DNA from: Paramesorhizobium leguminum
Lineage (GTDB): Bacteria > Pseudomonadota > Alphaproteobacteria > Rhizobiales > Rhizobiaceae
Direction: 5' to 3'
DNA: 64,000 bases
Assembly: GCF_003217235.1 (NCBI RefSeq)
Contig: NZ_QJTF01000015.1
Coordinates: 30,774 to 94,773, forward strand
Shown here: positions 20,119 to 30,059 of the stretch, piece by piece
How the letters are laid out: every line of letters starts with the position of its first letter
Position numbering within the stretch: the stretch's first letter is position 1
Notes under the pieces: generated by a model
Told to the model about the DNA's origin: nothing
What the model saw: the letters and a program-made list of their open reading frames with translations, nothing else
Databases searched by the model: none
Program-made: the position numbers and the translations under genes

Positions 20119-21111
20119 ATGAGCGAGCGGAGGATCATCCCGGTTTTCGTGGTGGTGCCTCCGCGCGCGTTGCTGCTCGACATCGCCGGGCCTATGGAAG
20201 TGCTGCGCAAGACAAATCTTGAGCAGCAGGCCATAGGCTTCGACGTCACCTATATCGGCCCCTCCCCGCGTATCGGCAGTTCGATCGGGCTTGAACTCAG
20301 CGGCATCGCGCCCTTGCCGGAAACACTGCCGGACGATGCGCTGGTCATCATCTCCGGGGCGGCTGATGAACCGCTGGGTTCCCTCCTCCGCGATGTTGCG
20401 GAGGAAAGGCAGCAAGAGGCGGAGATCGTCGGCTGGCTCAGGCGCTGTGTCCGGCCCGGAATAAAGCTCGTCACGATCTGCTCCGGCGCGCTGCTCGCGG
20501 CACGCGCGGGCCTGCTGGATGGCCATGAGTGCACCACGCACCATGCAACCATCGCTGAATTGAAGCGCATTGCGCCATTGGCATCCGTGCGTGAAAACCG
20601 GCTTTATGTGGAACATGCCGACCGGATGACCAGCGCCGGAATCACCGCCGGTATCGACCTGATGCTCTATATCGTGGCGCGGGAGGCCGGACACGCCGTC
20701 GCGCTTGCCGTCGCCCGTTATCTGGTTGTCTATCTCAGGCGCAGCGGCGGCGATCCGCAGTTCTCGCCTTGGCTGGAAGGCCGCAATCACATTCACCCGG
20801 CGATCCACCGGGCGCAGGATGCCATTGCGGCGGACCCGGCAAGGGATTGGTCCGTGACGGCATTGGCTGACATCACCGCAACCAGCCCGCGCAATCTATC
20901 GCGCCTGTTCAACGAGCACACTGGCATGAGCGTCACCGACTATGTGAACAATTTGCGCATCGCTCTTGCCCAGGAGTTGGTGAAAGGCTCGCGGCTCGAC
21001 ATGGAAAGCGTGGCCGAAAAGGCAGGCTTTGCCTCAACGCGGCAATTCCGGCGCGCCTGGAACCGCATTCACGACGCCCCGCCATCACGGAGCCGTGGCG
21101 CATCCGCGTGA
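20119..21111 (+). CDS. GlxA-family transcriptional regulator (DJ-1/PfpI + AraC domains)
   Basis: A 330-residue regulator: N-terminal class I amidotransferase-like ligand domain (about 5-190) with the nucleophile-elbow cysteine in VTICSGALLAA, and a C-terminal AraC/XylS double helix-turn-helix (about 225-325; WSVTALADITATSPRNLSRLF and VAEKAGFASTRQFRRAW). It starts two bases after the isochorismatase-type gene and presumably controls that operon in response to a metabolite. Its last 43 bp overlap the 3' end of the convergent CAAX-protease gene. Confidence 0.9.
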   Translation: MSERRIIPVFVVVPPRALLLDIAGPMEVLRKTNLEQQAIGFDVTYIGPSPRIGSSIGLELSGIAPLPETLPDDALVIISGAADEPLGSLLRDVAEERQQEAEIVGWLRRCVRPGIKLVTICSGALLAARAGLLDGHECTTHHATIAELKRIAPLASVRENRLYVEHADRMTSAGITAGIDLMLYIVAREAGHAVALAVARYLVVYLRRSGGDPQFSPWLEGRNHIHPAIHRAQDAIAADPARDWSVTALADITATSPRNLSRLFNEHTGMSVTDYVNNLRIALAQELVKGSRLDMESVAEKAGFASTRQFRRAWNRIHDAPPSRSRGASA

Positions 21112-21947
21112 GCATCGCCCTCGAAATATTTCGGCAGAAGCCAAAGGCGTTTCCAGACAAAGAAAGCGATCAAAAGGACTGTATTGATCATGGCGCTGCA
21201 GATCATAGGGGCCTGATCCGCATATGCGCCTAGCCAGGCTAGCGATGCTGTCGGCTGGAGAGCGAAGAAACTGCCAGCCTGCAAGGGATTGGCAAGGGCA
21301 TCATAAAGCGCATGAAAACCGACGGGGACCCAGATATTTCTATAATATACGAACATATATCCCAGAATAATTCCGCCGACCGCTGCATCGAAAACACCCG
21401 GAAGGCCAAATTCTGAAATATGTACCAGGCCGAAGATTGTTGAGGAACCTGATATGGCGAGGTGAACGTTGAAGTTTCTCGCCAGGCGGTCCAGCATATA
21501 GCCGCGAAAAATGAATTCCTCCTTCGGCGCGTTGAAAATCTGTCCAACAAGCCAGGCAAAAACAATGCTCACCGCCCCGCAGTAGCTGACGACCGGGCTC
21601 TTAAGGTCGATCAAGCCGATTGCATGGTATATCAAAAGAGCGCATGTCGTGCAGATAATTGCGAAAGCGCCGCCTTTCAGTAGGCCATACGGGCTTTCCT
21701 GCAGAAAAAAGGCAGCCTTCCAGTTTTGCCGCTCCAGCACTATCGTAAAGAAGATATAGATGACGAGGCAGAACAGAAAAGATTGAATCCGGCTCATCAG
21801 GATCGGATAGCCCGTCAGGCTATCCAGATATTGAAAAAATGCCGGACTCTCGATGCGAATATGCGGCGGCAGCGCATAAGGCTGCAAATACGTAAAGAGC
21901 AGATAGAACGCGACTACGCCAAGCAACGCCTTGATTTTTTCGCGCAT
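21069..21947 (-). CDS. CPBP-family intramembrane metalloprotease (CAAX/Abi type)
   Basis: A 292-residue membrane protein with about eight helices. The family's three motifs are present: EEFIFRGYML (EExxxR, about 165), FGLVHISEFG (FxxxH) and VGFHALYDALANP (HxxxD/N). Bacterial members serve in bacteriocin self-immunity, prenyl-protein cleavage or signalling; no role can be assigned here. The start at 21947 has a perfect GAGAGGG seven bases before it, whereas the longer open frame to 22172 lacks one. The gene is AT-richer than its neighbours and its 3' end overlaps the GlxA regulator, both signs of later insertion. Confidence 0.85.
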   Translation of the reverse strand: MREKIKALLGVVAFYLLFTYLQPYALPPHIRIESPAFFQYLDSLTGYPILMSRIQSFLFCLVIYIFFTIVLERQNWKAAFFLQESPYGLLKGGAFAIICTTCALLIYHAIGLIDLKSPVVSYCGAVSIVFAWLVGQIFNAPKEEFIFRGYMLDRLARNFNVHLAISGSSTIFGLVHISEFGLPGVFDAAVGGIILGYMFVYYRNIWVPVGFHALYDALANPLQAGSFFALQPTASLAWLGAYADQAPMICSAMINTVLLIAFFVWKRLWLLPKYFEGDAHADAPRLRDGGAS

Positions 21948-22030
21948 CTTACAACCCTCTCGTTGCAGATATTCACGGCATAGTGCGGATAAACTGAAGC
22001 GGGCGCAAGAAGGCCGGAGCGGCGGTCGGG

Positions 22031-23548
22031 TTATTCCCCAACCGCCAGATGCAATTCCTTGCCCACCAGCTTCGCCAGATGCTGCAACCGCGCTTCCGGG
22101 CGTTCGGCCACCAGATCGGCGTGGTTCTTCGGCACCACGAGCTCGAGGCCGCCGTTTTCCATCGCGCGCCAAGTGAGATGCGGGATCACACCCGGCATCG
22201 AAGCGGACAGGAGATAGACGACACGCAGGAGGGCGCCGAGCAGCTTTGCCCGCTCGCGGAGCCTGGGCGTGGCAAGGCGCAGGATTTCGGGCGCCACGGC
22301 ATCGTCCACTACTCCCTCATGACGGAAGTAGTTGGCGAGCGCCATGTAGGAGCGTCCGGGGTGATCGATACCGCCGAATGAGCCGTGTGCTATGAGATTG
22401 AGCGCCTGCGATCCGCGATAATCCGGATGCGCCCGCCAGCTGATATCGGCAAGCAGGCAAGCGGCCCTGCGATAACGCGCCTCATCTTCCGTTTCATCGA
22501 AACCCAGCGCCGCGAAGGCCTTCTCAGTCCAATCCGCAAGCTCATGGGCATGGCGCGGCGACCGGGCGCGCAAGATTGCGGTCTCTTCGGCTGCGGCGAG
22601 CAGCGGATCGACCCGCTGTTCCTGCTTAGACAGGAGCGAGTAGAGATATCCCTCGCGCACGCCAAGCGCCGAAAAGACGATCTTGCCCGGCTTCATCCGG
22701 CTTATGGTTTCCAGAAGCACGATCGCGCCGTAGGAAAGCAGTTGCCGGCGGTTCTTCGACACCGCCTCGATGCCGGGCATATGATCGACATCGCCCTTGG
22801 CGACGCGTTGCAGGAAGTTTTGCGCCTCCTTCGGGTCCATCTCGTAAGCGTGCATGATATGCAGCGGATAGTTATTGACGCTCATATGCAGCTTGGCGAG
22901 ATTTCGCCATGTGCCGCCGACCGCATAGAAGATGCGCCCCTCGCCCTCATTCAGGAGCTTTGCCCGGTCAAGTTCGGCACGGGCGATTTTCGCCGCTTCC
23001 GCCAGCTTGCCGTTGGAAAGGTCCTGCAGGCGCAGGCCGCCGAGCGGCAAGGTGATGCCATCGCCTATGGTGTGGCCGCGCACATCCACCAGTTCCAGGC
23101 TGCCGCCGCCGAGATCGCCGGCGATGCCATCGGGATTGTGAAAGCCGGAGATGATGCCCAGCGCGGAATAATAGGCCTCTTCCTTGCCTGACAGCACCTG
23201 AATGTGCTCGCCCAGCACCGCCTCCGCTTCCGCGATAAAAGCGGGGCCGTTCTCCGCCTCGCGCGCGGCGGCTGTGGCGATCGCATGGATCGATGTGGCG
23301 CCGGCCTGCTCGGCCAGCGCCCGGAACCGGCGCAACGCGCGCAACGCGCTATCGACGGATTTGTCGTTGAGGCGTCCGGTCTTGGCCAAGCCTTTGCCCA
23401 GACCGGACAGAATCTTCTCATTGAAAAGCACCGTCGGGGAGCGGACGACGCCTTCATAGACAACCAGACGCACCGAGTTCGAGCCGATATCGATGACCGC
23501 GATCGGCTGGCGCCCTTTCAGGCGCCCTTGAGCCAGGGGAAGACTCAT
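22031..23548 (-). CDS. ppx: Exopolyphosphatase (Ppx/GppA family)
   Basis: Removes terminal phosphates from polyphosphate, and may also act on pppGpp. The 505-residue protein begins with the actin-like ATPase fold: [17 protein letters not shown] (about 17-33) and [13 protein letters not shown] (about 145); the C-terminal HD-like helical domain covers about 315-500. Start and upstream ppk stop overlap by four bases (ATGA), so polyphosphate synthesis and breakdown are co-translated. The order ppk-ppx is normal for rhizobia. Confidence 0.94.
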   Translation of the reverse strand: MSLPLAQGRLKGRQPIAVIDIGSNSVRLVVYEGVVRSPTVLFNEKILSGLGKGLAKTGRLNDKSVDSALRALRRFRALAEQAGATSIHAIATAAAREAENGPAFIAEAEAVLGEHIQVLSGKEEAYYSALGIISGFHNPDGIAGDLGGGSLELVDVRGHTIGDGITLPLGGLRLQDLSNGKLAEAAKIARAELDRAKLLNEGEGRIFYAVGGTWRNLAKLHMSVNNYPLHIMHAYEMDPKEAQNFLQRVAKGDVDHMPGIEAVSKNRRQLLSYGAIVLLETISRMKPGKIVFSALGVREGYLYSLLSKQEQRVDPLLAAAEETAILRARSPRHAHELADWTEKAFAALGFDETEDEARYRRAACLLADISWRAHPDYRGSQALNLIAHGSFGGIDHPGRSYMALANYFRHEGVVDDAVAPEILRLATPRLRERAKLLGALLRVVYLLSASMPGVIPHLTWRAMENGGLELVVPKNHADLVAERPEARLQHLAKLVGKELHLAVGE

Positions 23549-25773
23549 GCGGTGCGGTTTCTCTCGGCGCGGGCGCGCTTGCGATGCGCTATCAGGCGCG
23601 GCGCGGATGATTTCAGCGATTTGCCGCGCCCCGAAAGGCTTGGATTGGTCATGAAGTATTCCTGCGCGTTGAAGGCTTCTTCTCCCTCCGCAGGTTTTAT
23701 CCGGCGCGAGGTACCATCGGCAAGTAGTTCGTAGCTTTGCTGATTGTCAATGACATTGGCGAGCATGATCTGTGAAAGCACCTGCTGATGCACCGTCGCG
23801 TTGGTGATCGGCACCAGCGTTTCCACCCGGCGATCGAGATTGCGCGGCATCATGTCGGCGGAGCCGATATAAAGGATGGCCTTTTCCGAGGGCAGGCCAT
23901 GGCCGTTGCCGAAGCAGAAAATGCGGCTGTGCTCGAGGAAGCGCCCGACGATGGATTTGGCGCGGATGTTATCGGACAGTCCGGGAACCTGCGGCCTCAG
24001 GCAGCATATGCCGCGCACCACCAGATCGACCTCCACGCCGCCCATGCTGGCGCGGTAGAGCGCATCGATGATCTGCGGATCGACAAGCGAATTCATCTTC
24101 ATCCAGATGGCGGCGGGGCGGCCGGCCTTCGCGTGGGCGATTTCATCATCGATGTGCTTGAGAATGCGGTCGCGCAGCGTCAGCGGCGAGACAGCGAGGC
24201 TCATCTCGCCATCGGGCTGGGCATAGCCGGTGATGAAATTGAAGAGGTGCGCGACATCGCGCGCGATAACCGGATCGCTCGTGAAGAAGGAGAGATCGGT
24301 ATAGATGCGCGCGGTGATGGGGTGATAATTGCCGGTGCCGAGATGGACATAAGTGCGTAGCCGCGAATCCTCGCGGCGGACGACCAGAGACATCTTGGCA
24401 TGGGTCTTCAATTCGAGAAAGCCGAAGACGACCTGAACGCCGGCGCGCTCCAGATCGCGCGCCCAGCGGATATTCGCCTCTTCATCGAAGCGGGCCTTCA
24501 ATTCCACCAGCGCCGTTACCGATTTTCCGGCTTCCGCCGCGTCCACCAGCGCGCGGACGATGGGGCTGTCGTTGGAGGTTCTGTAGAGCGTCTGCTTGAT
24601 CGCCAGCACATCCGGGTCAGCCGCCGCCTGACGCAGGAACTGCACCACCACGTCGAAAGATTCGTAGGGATGGTGGACCACGATGTCCTTTTCGCGAATC
24701 GCCGCGAAACAATCGCCGCCATGCTCGCGAATGCGCTCGGGAAATCGGGGATTGTAAGGGACGAATTTCAAATCCGCGCGTGGAACGGCTACAATTTCCG
24801 AGATCATGTTGAGCGCGAGCAGGCCCTTCAAGACGCTGATGCGGTTTTCCGGCACGGCGAGTTCAGTCGCCACGAAAAGCCGCAGCGATTCCGGCATTTC
24901 ACTGTCGAACTCGATGCGGATGACCTGACCGCGACGACGGCGCTTCAACGCGCTTTCGAACAGGCGCACCAGATCTTCCGCCTCTTCCTCCACCTCGATA
25001 TCGCTGTCTCTGATAATGCGGAACGTGCCCGCGCCCTTCACCACATAACCGGGGAAGAGCCTGCCGATGAAGAGGCTCACCGCATCCTCCAGCGAGATGA
25101 ACCGCGAGCGGCCATTCTCCTGCGGAAGGTGGATAAAGCGCTTGAGCGCGATGGGCAGGCGCAGAAGCGCCGTCATCGGCTGGTTGTCGGCACGGCGCGC
25201 CAGCTGCAGCGCAATGGTGAAGCCGAGATTCGGGATGAACGGGAACGGATGGGCCGGATCGATGGAGAGCGGCGTCAGGATCGGGAAGATCGTTTCGAGG
25301 AAATGGCCTTCGAGCCAGCTTCTCTCCTCCGCGCTCAGCGCATCCGGCTTGACGATCTCGATCTTTTCGCGGGAAAGCTCGCCAAGCAGGATGTGCAGGT
25401 TTTCCTGTTGCGCCGCCTGAAGCTTGCCGACCTCCTCCAGAACGAAATCGAGCTGCTCCTGCGGCGTGCGCCCGTCGGAGCTGCGGTTGGCGATGCCGGC
25501 GCGCACCTGCCCCGCGAGGCCGGCGATACGCACCATGAAGAACTCGTCGAGATTGGCCGCCGAAATGGAGAGAAAGCGCAGGCGCTCCAGCAGCGGCTGC
25601 TTCTCATTGCCCGCCTCTTCCAGAACACGGCGATTGAACTGCAGCCAGGAAAATTCGCGATTGACGAAACGGTCCGGGCTTTCCAGCAAGGAAGGCTCCC
25701 CCGGCGCGGCGGCGGCTTCCGCCTCGATCCTTACCGCGGATTCTTCAACTATCGTCGTGTTCGCTTCGTTCAT
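23545..25773 (-). CDS. ppk: Polyphosphate kinase
   Basis: Reversibly builds long-chain polyphosphate from ATP at the membrane. The 742 residues show the PPK1 layout: N domain (about 38-145, [19 protein letters not shown]), head domain, and two phospholipase-D-like C-terminal domains with [13 protein letters not shown] and the autophosphorylated-histidine region [16 protein letters not shown]. Start: ATG at 25773 (MNEANTT) or GTG at 25782; neither has a clear ribosome site. A PhoB-type box lies about 50 bp upstream, so phosphate-starvation control is likely. Confidence 0.95.
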   Translation of the reverse strand: MNEANTTIVEESAVRIEAEAAAAPGEPSLLESPDRFVNREFSWLQFNRRVLEEAGNEKQPLLERLRFLSISAANLDEFFMVRIAGLAGQVRAGIANRSSDGRTPQEQLDFVLEEVGKLQAAQQENLHILLGELSREKIEIVKPDALSAEERSWLEGHFLETIFPILTPLSIDPAHPFPFIPNLGFTIALQLARRADNQPMTALLRLPIALKRFIHLPQENGRSRFISLEDAVSLFIGRLFPGYVVKGAGTFRIIRDSDIEVEEEAEDLVRLFESALKRRRRGQVIRIEFDSEMPESLRLFVATELAVPENRISVLKGLLALNMISEIVAVPRADLKFVPYNPRFPERIREHGGDCFAAIREKDIVVHHPYESFDVVVQFLRQAAADPDVLAIKQTLYRTSNDSPIVRALVDAAEAGKSVTALVELKARFDEEANIRWARDLERAGVQVVFGFLELKTHAKMSLVVRREDSRLRTYVHLGTGNYHPITARIYTDLSFFTSDPVIARDVAHLFNFITGYAQPDGEMSLAVSPLTLRDRILKHIDDEIAHAKAGRPAAIWMKMNSLVDPQIIDALYRASMGGVEVDLVVRGICCLRPQVPGLSDNIRAKSIVGRFLEHSRIFCFGNGHGLPSEKAILYIGSADMMPRNLDRRVETLVPITNATVHQQVLSQIMLANVIDNQQSYELLADGTSRRIKPAEGEEAFNAQEYFMTNPSLSGRGKSLKSSAPRLIAHRKRARAERNRTA

Positions 25774-25823
25774 CTCATCCACTCTCCGTTCCGTCCGGCC
25801 CTGCCCGAACCGACCCGGAACTT

Positions 25824-25841
25824 ATGAAAGTCTTATGACAG
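25824..25841 (-). promoter_or_regulatory. PhoB box upstream of ppk-ppx
   Basis: Read on the minus strand the site is CTGTCAT-aaga-CTTTCAT, one mismatch from two CTGTCAT half-sites spaced by four bases, the rhizobial PhoB consensus. It lies 51-68 bp before the ppk start and points toward it. No clear -10 hexamer follows, so the exact promoter is unsettled. Confidence 0.65.
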
Positions 25842-26022
25842 TTTGATAGCACGGGGGCCATGAAATCGCATTCGATATCGAAATTTCCGCAATATCCCGG
25901 ATTCATCGAGCCTTATGGCTGGCGGCGATGAAATAGCTGTAAAACACAATAACACACTGAACTTTTAAAAGTATTTATGCGAAATAGGGGATGCTATCCT
26001 TGTTTCAATGAATTAAAAAGCC

Positions 26023-26850
26023 ATGGCCACCAGCAATAATGCAGCATCCGGCAAGAAACCCGCACGATCCGGCGGAGCGCGATATGCCCGTGCCACGTGG
26101 GTTGCGGGCATTTTGCTGATGGGTATCGCGCTCTACACTATCGTCGGCCATTTCATCGCCTATACGGGGGATGCCTTCGTCCAGTCCGATCTCGTGGCGG
26201 TTGCGCCGGAAGTTTCTGGCGTGGTCCAGTCGGTCGATGTGCAGGACAATCAGAGGGTAACGCCGGGTACGCTCCTCGCAACCATCAATCCTGCGCCGTA
26301 TCAACTCGCCGTCGATCTCAAGCTCAAGCAGTTGGCCGGCATCGAGGCAGCGCAGGGGACGTCGAACAGGGGGCGGACTGCCGCGACGGAAGCGACTTTG
26401 GCGCAGGTCCGGGCCGAACTGGCGATTGCGCAGTATTCCCTTGCGCGGACCCGCCTCACCGCGCCGGTTTCCGGCTATGTCAACAATCTCACCGTGCGGC
26501 CCGGCGCATATGCCAGCGCGGCCAAGCCGCTCATCGGCATCATCGATGATAGCCGGTGGCGCATCGTCGCCAATTTCAAGGAGGATGTCGCAGCCTCCGT
26601 ACCCGCCGGTACGCGCGTCTGGGTATGGCTCGACGCCGACCCCTGGCGACTTCTGCCGGGCCGGGTGCAGGGGGTGGCGCGCGGCATCGCCCGTGACCAG
26701 GCGCCGGAGGCTCTTCTGCCCTATGTCGCGCCGACGACCGGCTGGATCAGGCTTCGCCGGCGCCTGCCCGTCACCATCGTGCTCGACCCCGGAGTGCGGA
26801 CGAGCGGTCTTTTCATGGGCGCCGACGCCCGCGTGCTCTTCTTCCGCTGA
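26023..26850 (+). CDS. Membrane fusion protein of an AaeA/EmrA-type efflux pair
   Basis: A 275-residue periplasmic adaptor: N-terminal membrane anchor (about 25-47), biotinyl/lipoyl-like half motif AVAPEVSGVVQSVDVQDNQRV (about 60-80), a short helical hairpin (about 92-140) and the second lipoyl half RLTAPVSGYVNNLTVRPG. It would bridge the inner-membrane FUSC protein encoded eight bases downstream to the outer face. The hairpin is short compared with tripartite RND adaptors, as is usual for AaeA-like proteins. Confidence 0.87.
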   Translation: MATSNNAASGKKPARSGGARYARATWVAGILLMGIALYTIVGHFIAYTGDAFVQSDLVAVAPEVSGVVQSVDVQDNQRVTPGTLLATINPAPYQLAVDLKLKQLAGIEAAQGTSNRGRTAATEATLAQVRAELAIAQYSLARTRLTAPVSGYVNNLTVRPGAYASAAKPLIGIIDDSRWRIVANFKEDVAASVPAGTRVWVWLDADPWRLLPGRVQGVARGIARDQAPEALLPYVAPTTGWIRLRRRLPVTIVLDPGVRTSGLFMGADARVLFFR

Positions 26851-26858
26851 GAGCCTCC

Positions 26859-27935
26859 ATGCTGGATTTCATCGAGCGCCTCCTCGCCAGTCTTGAAGCG
26901 GAATGGCGCGCGCTGTCGTTTTCGATCGCGCATGCGCATGTGCATACGGCTATCAGGGGAACGCTGGCGGCGCTCCTAGCCATTCTGCTCGCCCTGTGGC
27001 TGCGCCTCGACAATCCCTGGTGGGCGGGGATTACCGCGCTTGTCATCGGCCAAAGCGATGTTGCAGCGACGCTCGCGCGCAGTCTCGACCGGGCGCTTGG
27101 CACCATTATCGGCGCCTTTGCCGGCTATGCAGGGGCGGCGCTCGTTGCTCACCATTTCATGTTCGAACTCACCTGCGCGGCGGCGACGGCGGTCTCCCTT
27201 TATGGCTTCGAGCGCGCACGGCACGGCTATGCGTTTCTGCTCGGTGGTGTCACGACCCTGGTGATCATGTTCGGCTCGCTGAACACGCCGGACGCTGCCA
27301 TCGACTTTGCCGTTTATCGCACGCTGGAGATTCTCGTCGGCATACTGGCCGGCTGCCTCGTCGATTATGTCCTCGCGGAGCGAGCGCCACAAGGGACGGA
27401 GCGCGACGCCAGGCCCGGTCTTTTCGCCCGGCCCCTCGATCGCAACCTTGCGACCAATGCGATCAGCGGCGGTATTGCCATCGCCGCCATCCCATCCATC
27501 TGGGAAAGCCTGCAACTGCCGGCCCTCGGGCAGACGCCGATCACCGCCGTCATCATCCTGATTTCCATGCAGAGCGGGCCGCACTGGAAGGCAGCTACCC
27601 GCGCATTTGGATGTCTGCTTGGCGCGGCCTATGGCCTTCTGGCCATGAAGGTTGCCGCCGACGCCATGCTGCCCTGGCTGGTTCTGATGGGCACAGGCTT
27701 GTTCATCAGCGCGCAAGTTCACCATCGCGGCGGCGAGGCATCCTATGTCGGGCTGCAGGCGGGCGTCGCCATCATCATGGCGATGGTTCAGGGAATGGGC
27801 CCCTCGCCCGATATTCTGCCTGCCATCGACCGTCTGGCCGGCATCTTCGGCGGCATCGTTGTGGTCGCCATCACGCAGCCTTTGCTTGCGCCGCTGGTGC
27901 GCCGGGCGCTTGGGTGGAATGGAACCAAGGCTTGA
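26859..27935 (+). CDS. FUSC-family inner-membrane efflux protein
   Basis: A 358-residue protein with two blocks of membrane helices (about 25-165 and 200-350) separated by a short cytosolic segment, and the FUSC feature LRLDNPWWAGITALVIGQSD (about 46-65). Related AaeB proteins export aromatic carboxylic acids. It is about half the length of E. coli AaeB because the long cytosolic domain is missing. Co-transcribed with the adaptor gene just upstream; the flavin monooxygenase 590 bp downstream acts on aromatics in related cases, so a link is possible but unproven. Confidence 0.85.
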   Translation: MLDFIERLLASLEAEWRALSFSIAHAHVHTAIRGTLAALLAILLALWLRLDNPWWAGITALVIGQSDVAATLARSLDRALGTIIGAFAGYAGAALVAHHFMFELTCAAATAVSLYGFERARHGYAFLLGGVTTLVIMFGSLNTPDAAIDFAVYRTLEILVGILAGCLVDYVLAERAPQGTERDARPGLFARPLDRNLATNAISGGIAIAAIPSIWESLQLPALGQTPITAVIILISMQSGPHWKAATRAFGCLLGAAYGLLAMKVAADAMLPWLVLMGTGLFISAQVHHRGGEASYVGLQAGVAIIMAMVQGMGPSPDILPAIDRLAGIFGGIVVVAITQPLLAPLVRRALGWNGTKA

Positions 27936-28064
27936 AATGTCTTGTCAGGCTTGAAATATGGGGCGATTTGATCCAAACGTTTCCGCAAAAGGATCAACCG
28001 CGGTAAACGTCAAGCCGATCATTGCTTTACCCGCATGATCATGCTGTAGCATCTGGAGCGCCTC

Positions 28065-28310
28065 ATGTCCGATCATCCCATCCCGCATTTCCACAATGAT
28101 GTCGGCCATGAAGCCATCGAAATCGGTGTGCATGAATTCATGTGCGTGGGCGCCAATCCGCCCTTCGACCATCCGCATGTCTATCTCGACATGGGCGAGG
28201 ATGACGAGTTGGTCTGTCCCTATTGCTCGACGCTTTACAAGTATAATGCCAGCCTGCATGGGGTGGAGACCAAGCCCGCCGGTTGTCTCTATGTGATGAC
28301 GAGCGATTGA
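28065..28310 (+). CDS. Zinc-finger (zf-CHCC) protein related to complex I subunit NDUFS6
   Basis: An 81-residue protein with the C-terminal zinc site of the CHCC family: FDHPHVYLDMG then VCPYCSTLYKY. The family matches mitochondrial NDUFS6 and occurs across alphaproteobacteria, where it is thought to stabilise NADH dehydrogenase I. GGAG stands six bases before the ATG. It is a single gene between the efflux pair and a large inverted repeat; nuo genes are not in the window. Confidence 0.88.
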   Translation: MSDHPIPHFHNDVGHEAIEIGVHEFMCVGANPPFDHPHVYLDMGEDDELVCPYCSTLYKYNASLHGVETKPAGCLYVMTSD

Positions 28311-28340
28311 GGCGGTTCCTGTTTTGACGGAAGCGCGAGG

Positions 28341-28507
28341 CAGTACCCCCCTCTGCCCTGCCGGGCATCTCCCCCTCAAGGGGGGAGATTGGCTGATACG
28401 GCCCTTGCCGCTCACCCTTCAAGGCTTGCGATTGGTGCCGAACGCCGATGAGAGCGTAATCCCCCCCCTTGAGGGGGAGATGGCTGGCAAGCCAGAGGGG
28501 GGTACTG
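28341..28507. repeat. Long inverted repeat upstream of the flavin monooxygenase
   Basis: Outer arms cagtacccccctctg (28341) and agaggggggtactg (ending 28507) are complementary; inside, ctccccctcaaggggggag and cccccttgagggggag form further stems. It ends 16 bases before the monooxygenase start and must fall within its leader or promoter. Confidence 0.85.
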
Positions 28508-28523
28508 TCCCGCCAGCACTTCA

Positions 28524-29744
28524 ATGAAAGACGCCAAGCACATCATCGTAGCAGGCGCGGGCGTCGCGGGGCTGACAGCCGCGCTGGCATTCGCGATGAA
28601 GGGTTTCTCCGTCGCGATCTTCGACAAGACGCGTGAGCTTTCCGAAGTCGGCGCGGGCTTGCAGCTTGCGCCCAATGCCACCCGTCTGCTTGCCCGCCTT
28701 GGCGTTCTCGACCGGCTTATCCCGCAGGCGGTCACGCCGGATGCGCTTTATCTGATCGACGGGGCGAAGGGCAGGCCCCTCACCCGCATGGGCCTTGGGG
28801 GGGCGGAAGCGCGCTGGAATGCCCCCTACCTCGCCTGCCACCGGGCCGATCTGCAAGCGGCACTCATCGCCGCTGTCAATGAACACGCAAACATAACGCT
28901 CAGGCTCGGCGCGAATGTCATCTCTCATAGCGCCGGAGAGAATGGCGTGACGGTGCGGATCAATGCGGGAGACCGCATCGAGGAACATCAGGCCAAGCTG
29001 CTCATCGCCTGCGACGGCGTATGGTCGGCGCGGCGCGCGGCGGCGGAGCTTCGGCAAAGCGCTGCCTTCACCGGCCATATCGCATGGCGAGCGAGCCTGG
29101 CCACCGAGGCCCTCCCGCAAGAATTCCTGGCGGTTCTGCCGGATACGAACAGCGTTTCGGCCTGGCTTGGACGCGGGGCGCATTTCATCGCCTACCCTGT
29201 AAAGGCCGGAAAATCCTTCAATTTCGTCGCGGTCACCAAGGGCAGCGATCCCGGCCGCGAATGGTCAGCCAAAGGAGACAGCATCAAGCTTGCGGTCGCC
29301 TTTTCCGGCTGGCACCCTGCCATCCACGCCGTCATCCGGGCGGCAGCCGAACAATGGACTCATTGGCCGCTGTTTGAGATGCGCTCATCCCGCTTCATCA
29401 TTGATGAGCGTACGATCCTTCTTGGCGATGCCGCGCACGCCATGACGCCCTTCGCGGCGCAAGGCGCGGCGATGGCGATAGAAGACGCCTGCGCGCTAGC
29501 GGCGGCTCTAACGGTTGAAGAAGCGGACTGGCCGGCGGCGCTTGCCCGCTTCGATGAAGAGCGGACCAAGCGCATCGCCCGCGTGGCGCGGCGCGGATCG
29601 TGGAACCGCTTCGCCTATCACACCGCCGGACCATTGGCGCTGGGGCGGAACATGCTGCTGCGTGCGAGATCGCCGGAGCGGTTTCTGGCGGATCTGGATT
29701 GGTTGTATGGGTATGACGGGACGGGGTTTGGCGAGGCCGCTTGA
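28524..29744 (+). CDS. FAD-dependent aromatic monooxygenase (salicylate-hydroxylase-like)
   Basis: A 406-residue class A flavoprotein hydroxylase. The Rossmann motif IIVAGAGVAGLTAALAFA (about 7-24) binds the ADP part of FAD, a middle CDGVWSARR (DG motif, about 154-162) contacts FAD and NADPH, and LLGDAAHAMTPFAAQGAAMA (GD motif, about 299-318) closes the FAD site. It should insert one oxygen atom into an aromatic or similar ring; the substrate is not evident. The gene stands alone with a repeat before it and a toxin-antitoxin pair after it. Confidence 0.88.
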   Translation: MKDAKHIIVAGAGVAGLTAALAFAMKGFSVAIFDKTRELSEVGAGLQLAPNATRLLARLGVLDRLIPQAVTPDALYLIDGAKGRPLTRMGLGGAEARWNAPYLACHRADLQAALIAAVNEHANITLRLGANVISHSAGENGVTVRINAGDRIEEHQAKLLIACDGVWSARRAAAELRQSAAFTGHIAWRASLATEALPQEFLAVLPDTNSVSAWLGRGAHFIAYPVKAGKSFNFVAVTKGSDPGREWSAKGDSIKLAVAFSGWHPAIHAVIRAAAEQWTHWPLFEMRSSRFIIDERTILLGDAAHAMTPFAAQGAAMAIEDACALAAALTVEEADWPAALARFDEERTKRIARVARRGSWNRFAYHTAGPLALGRNMLLRARSPERFLADLDWLYGYDGTGFGEAA

Positions 29745-29762
29745 AATAGTCGCGAAGACGAT

Positions 29763-29782
29763 GTATATACTCTTGTATATGC
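29763..29782. promoter_or_regulatory. Probable antitoxin operator
   Basis: Two half-sites gtatatac and gtatatgc, each nearly self-complementary, four bases apart, placed 14-33 bp before the VapB start. Such sites are the usual targets of the VapB/VapC complex that represses its own operon. An AT-rich -10 region overlaps it. Confidence 0.55.
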
Positions 29783-29795
29783 AAAGGAGCGCGAT

Positions 29796-30059
29796 ATGCC
29801 AGAGTTCCGGCACTATGAGCATTCGCGGGAGGCCAAGCTCTTCCGCAATAACAAAAGCCAGGCGGTGCGCATTCCGGCTGACTTCGAGCTTCCCGGCGAC
29901 CGGGTAATGATCCATCGCGATGGGGACCGCCTGATCATCGAGCCGGTGCGGCGCAAGAATTTGCTGGATGTTCTGGCCGAGTTGAAACCGCTTGGGCCTG
30001 AAGATCAATTCCCCGATATTGACGACACTCTGCCTCCGGCGACGGAAATCGACCTGTGA
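29796..30059 (+). CDS. VapB-type antitoxin (AbrB/SpoVT fold)
   Basis: An 87-residue antitoxin. The N-terminal DNA-binding swapped-hairpin fold is seen in AKLFRNNKSQAVRIPADFELPG and RLIIEPVRRKN; the acidic C-terminus (about 60-87) would block the toxin active site. AAGGAG precedes the ATG by six bases. Its stop TGA overlaps the GTG start of the toxin gene by four bases. Confidence 0.88.
   Translation: MPEFRHYEHSREAKLFRNNKSQAVRIPADFELPGDRVMIHRDGDRLIIEPVRRKNLLDVLAELKPLGPEDQFPDIDDTLPPATEIDL

Noticed and set aside
24400..25827. 475-codon plus-strand frame opposite ppk
   Set aside because: Shadow of ppk; no recognisable domain.
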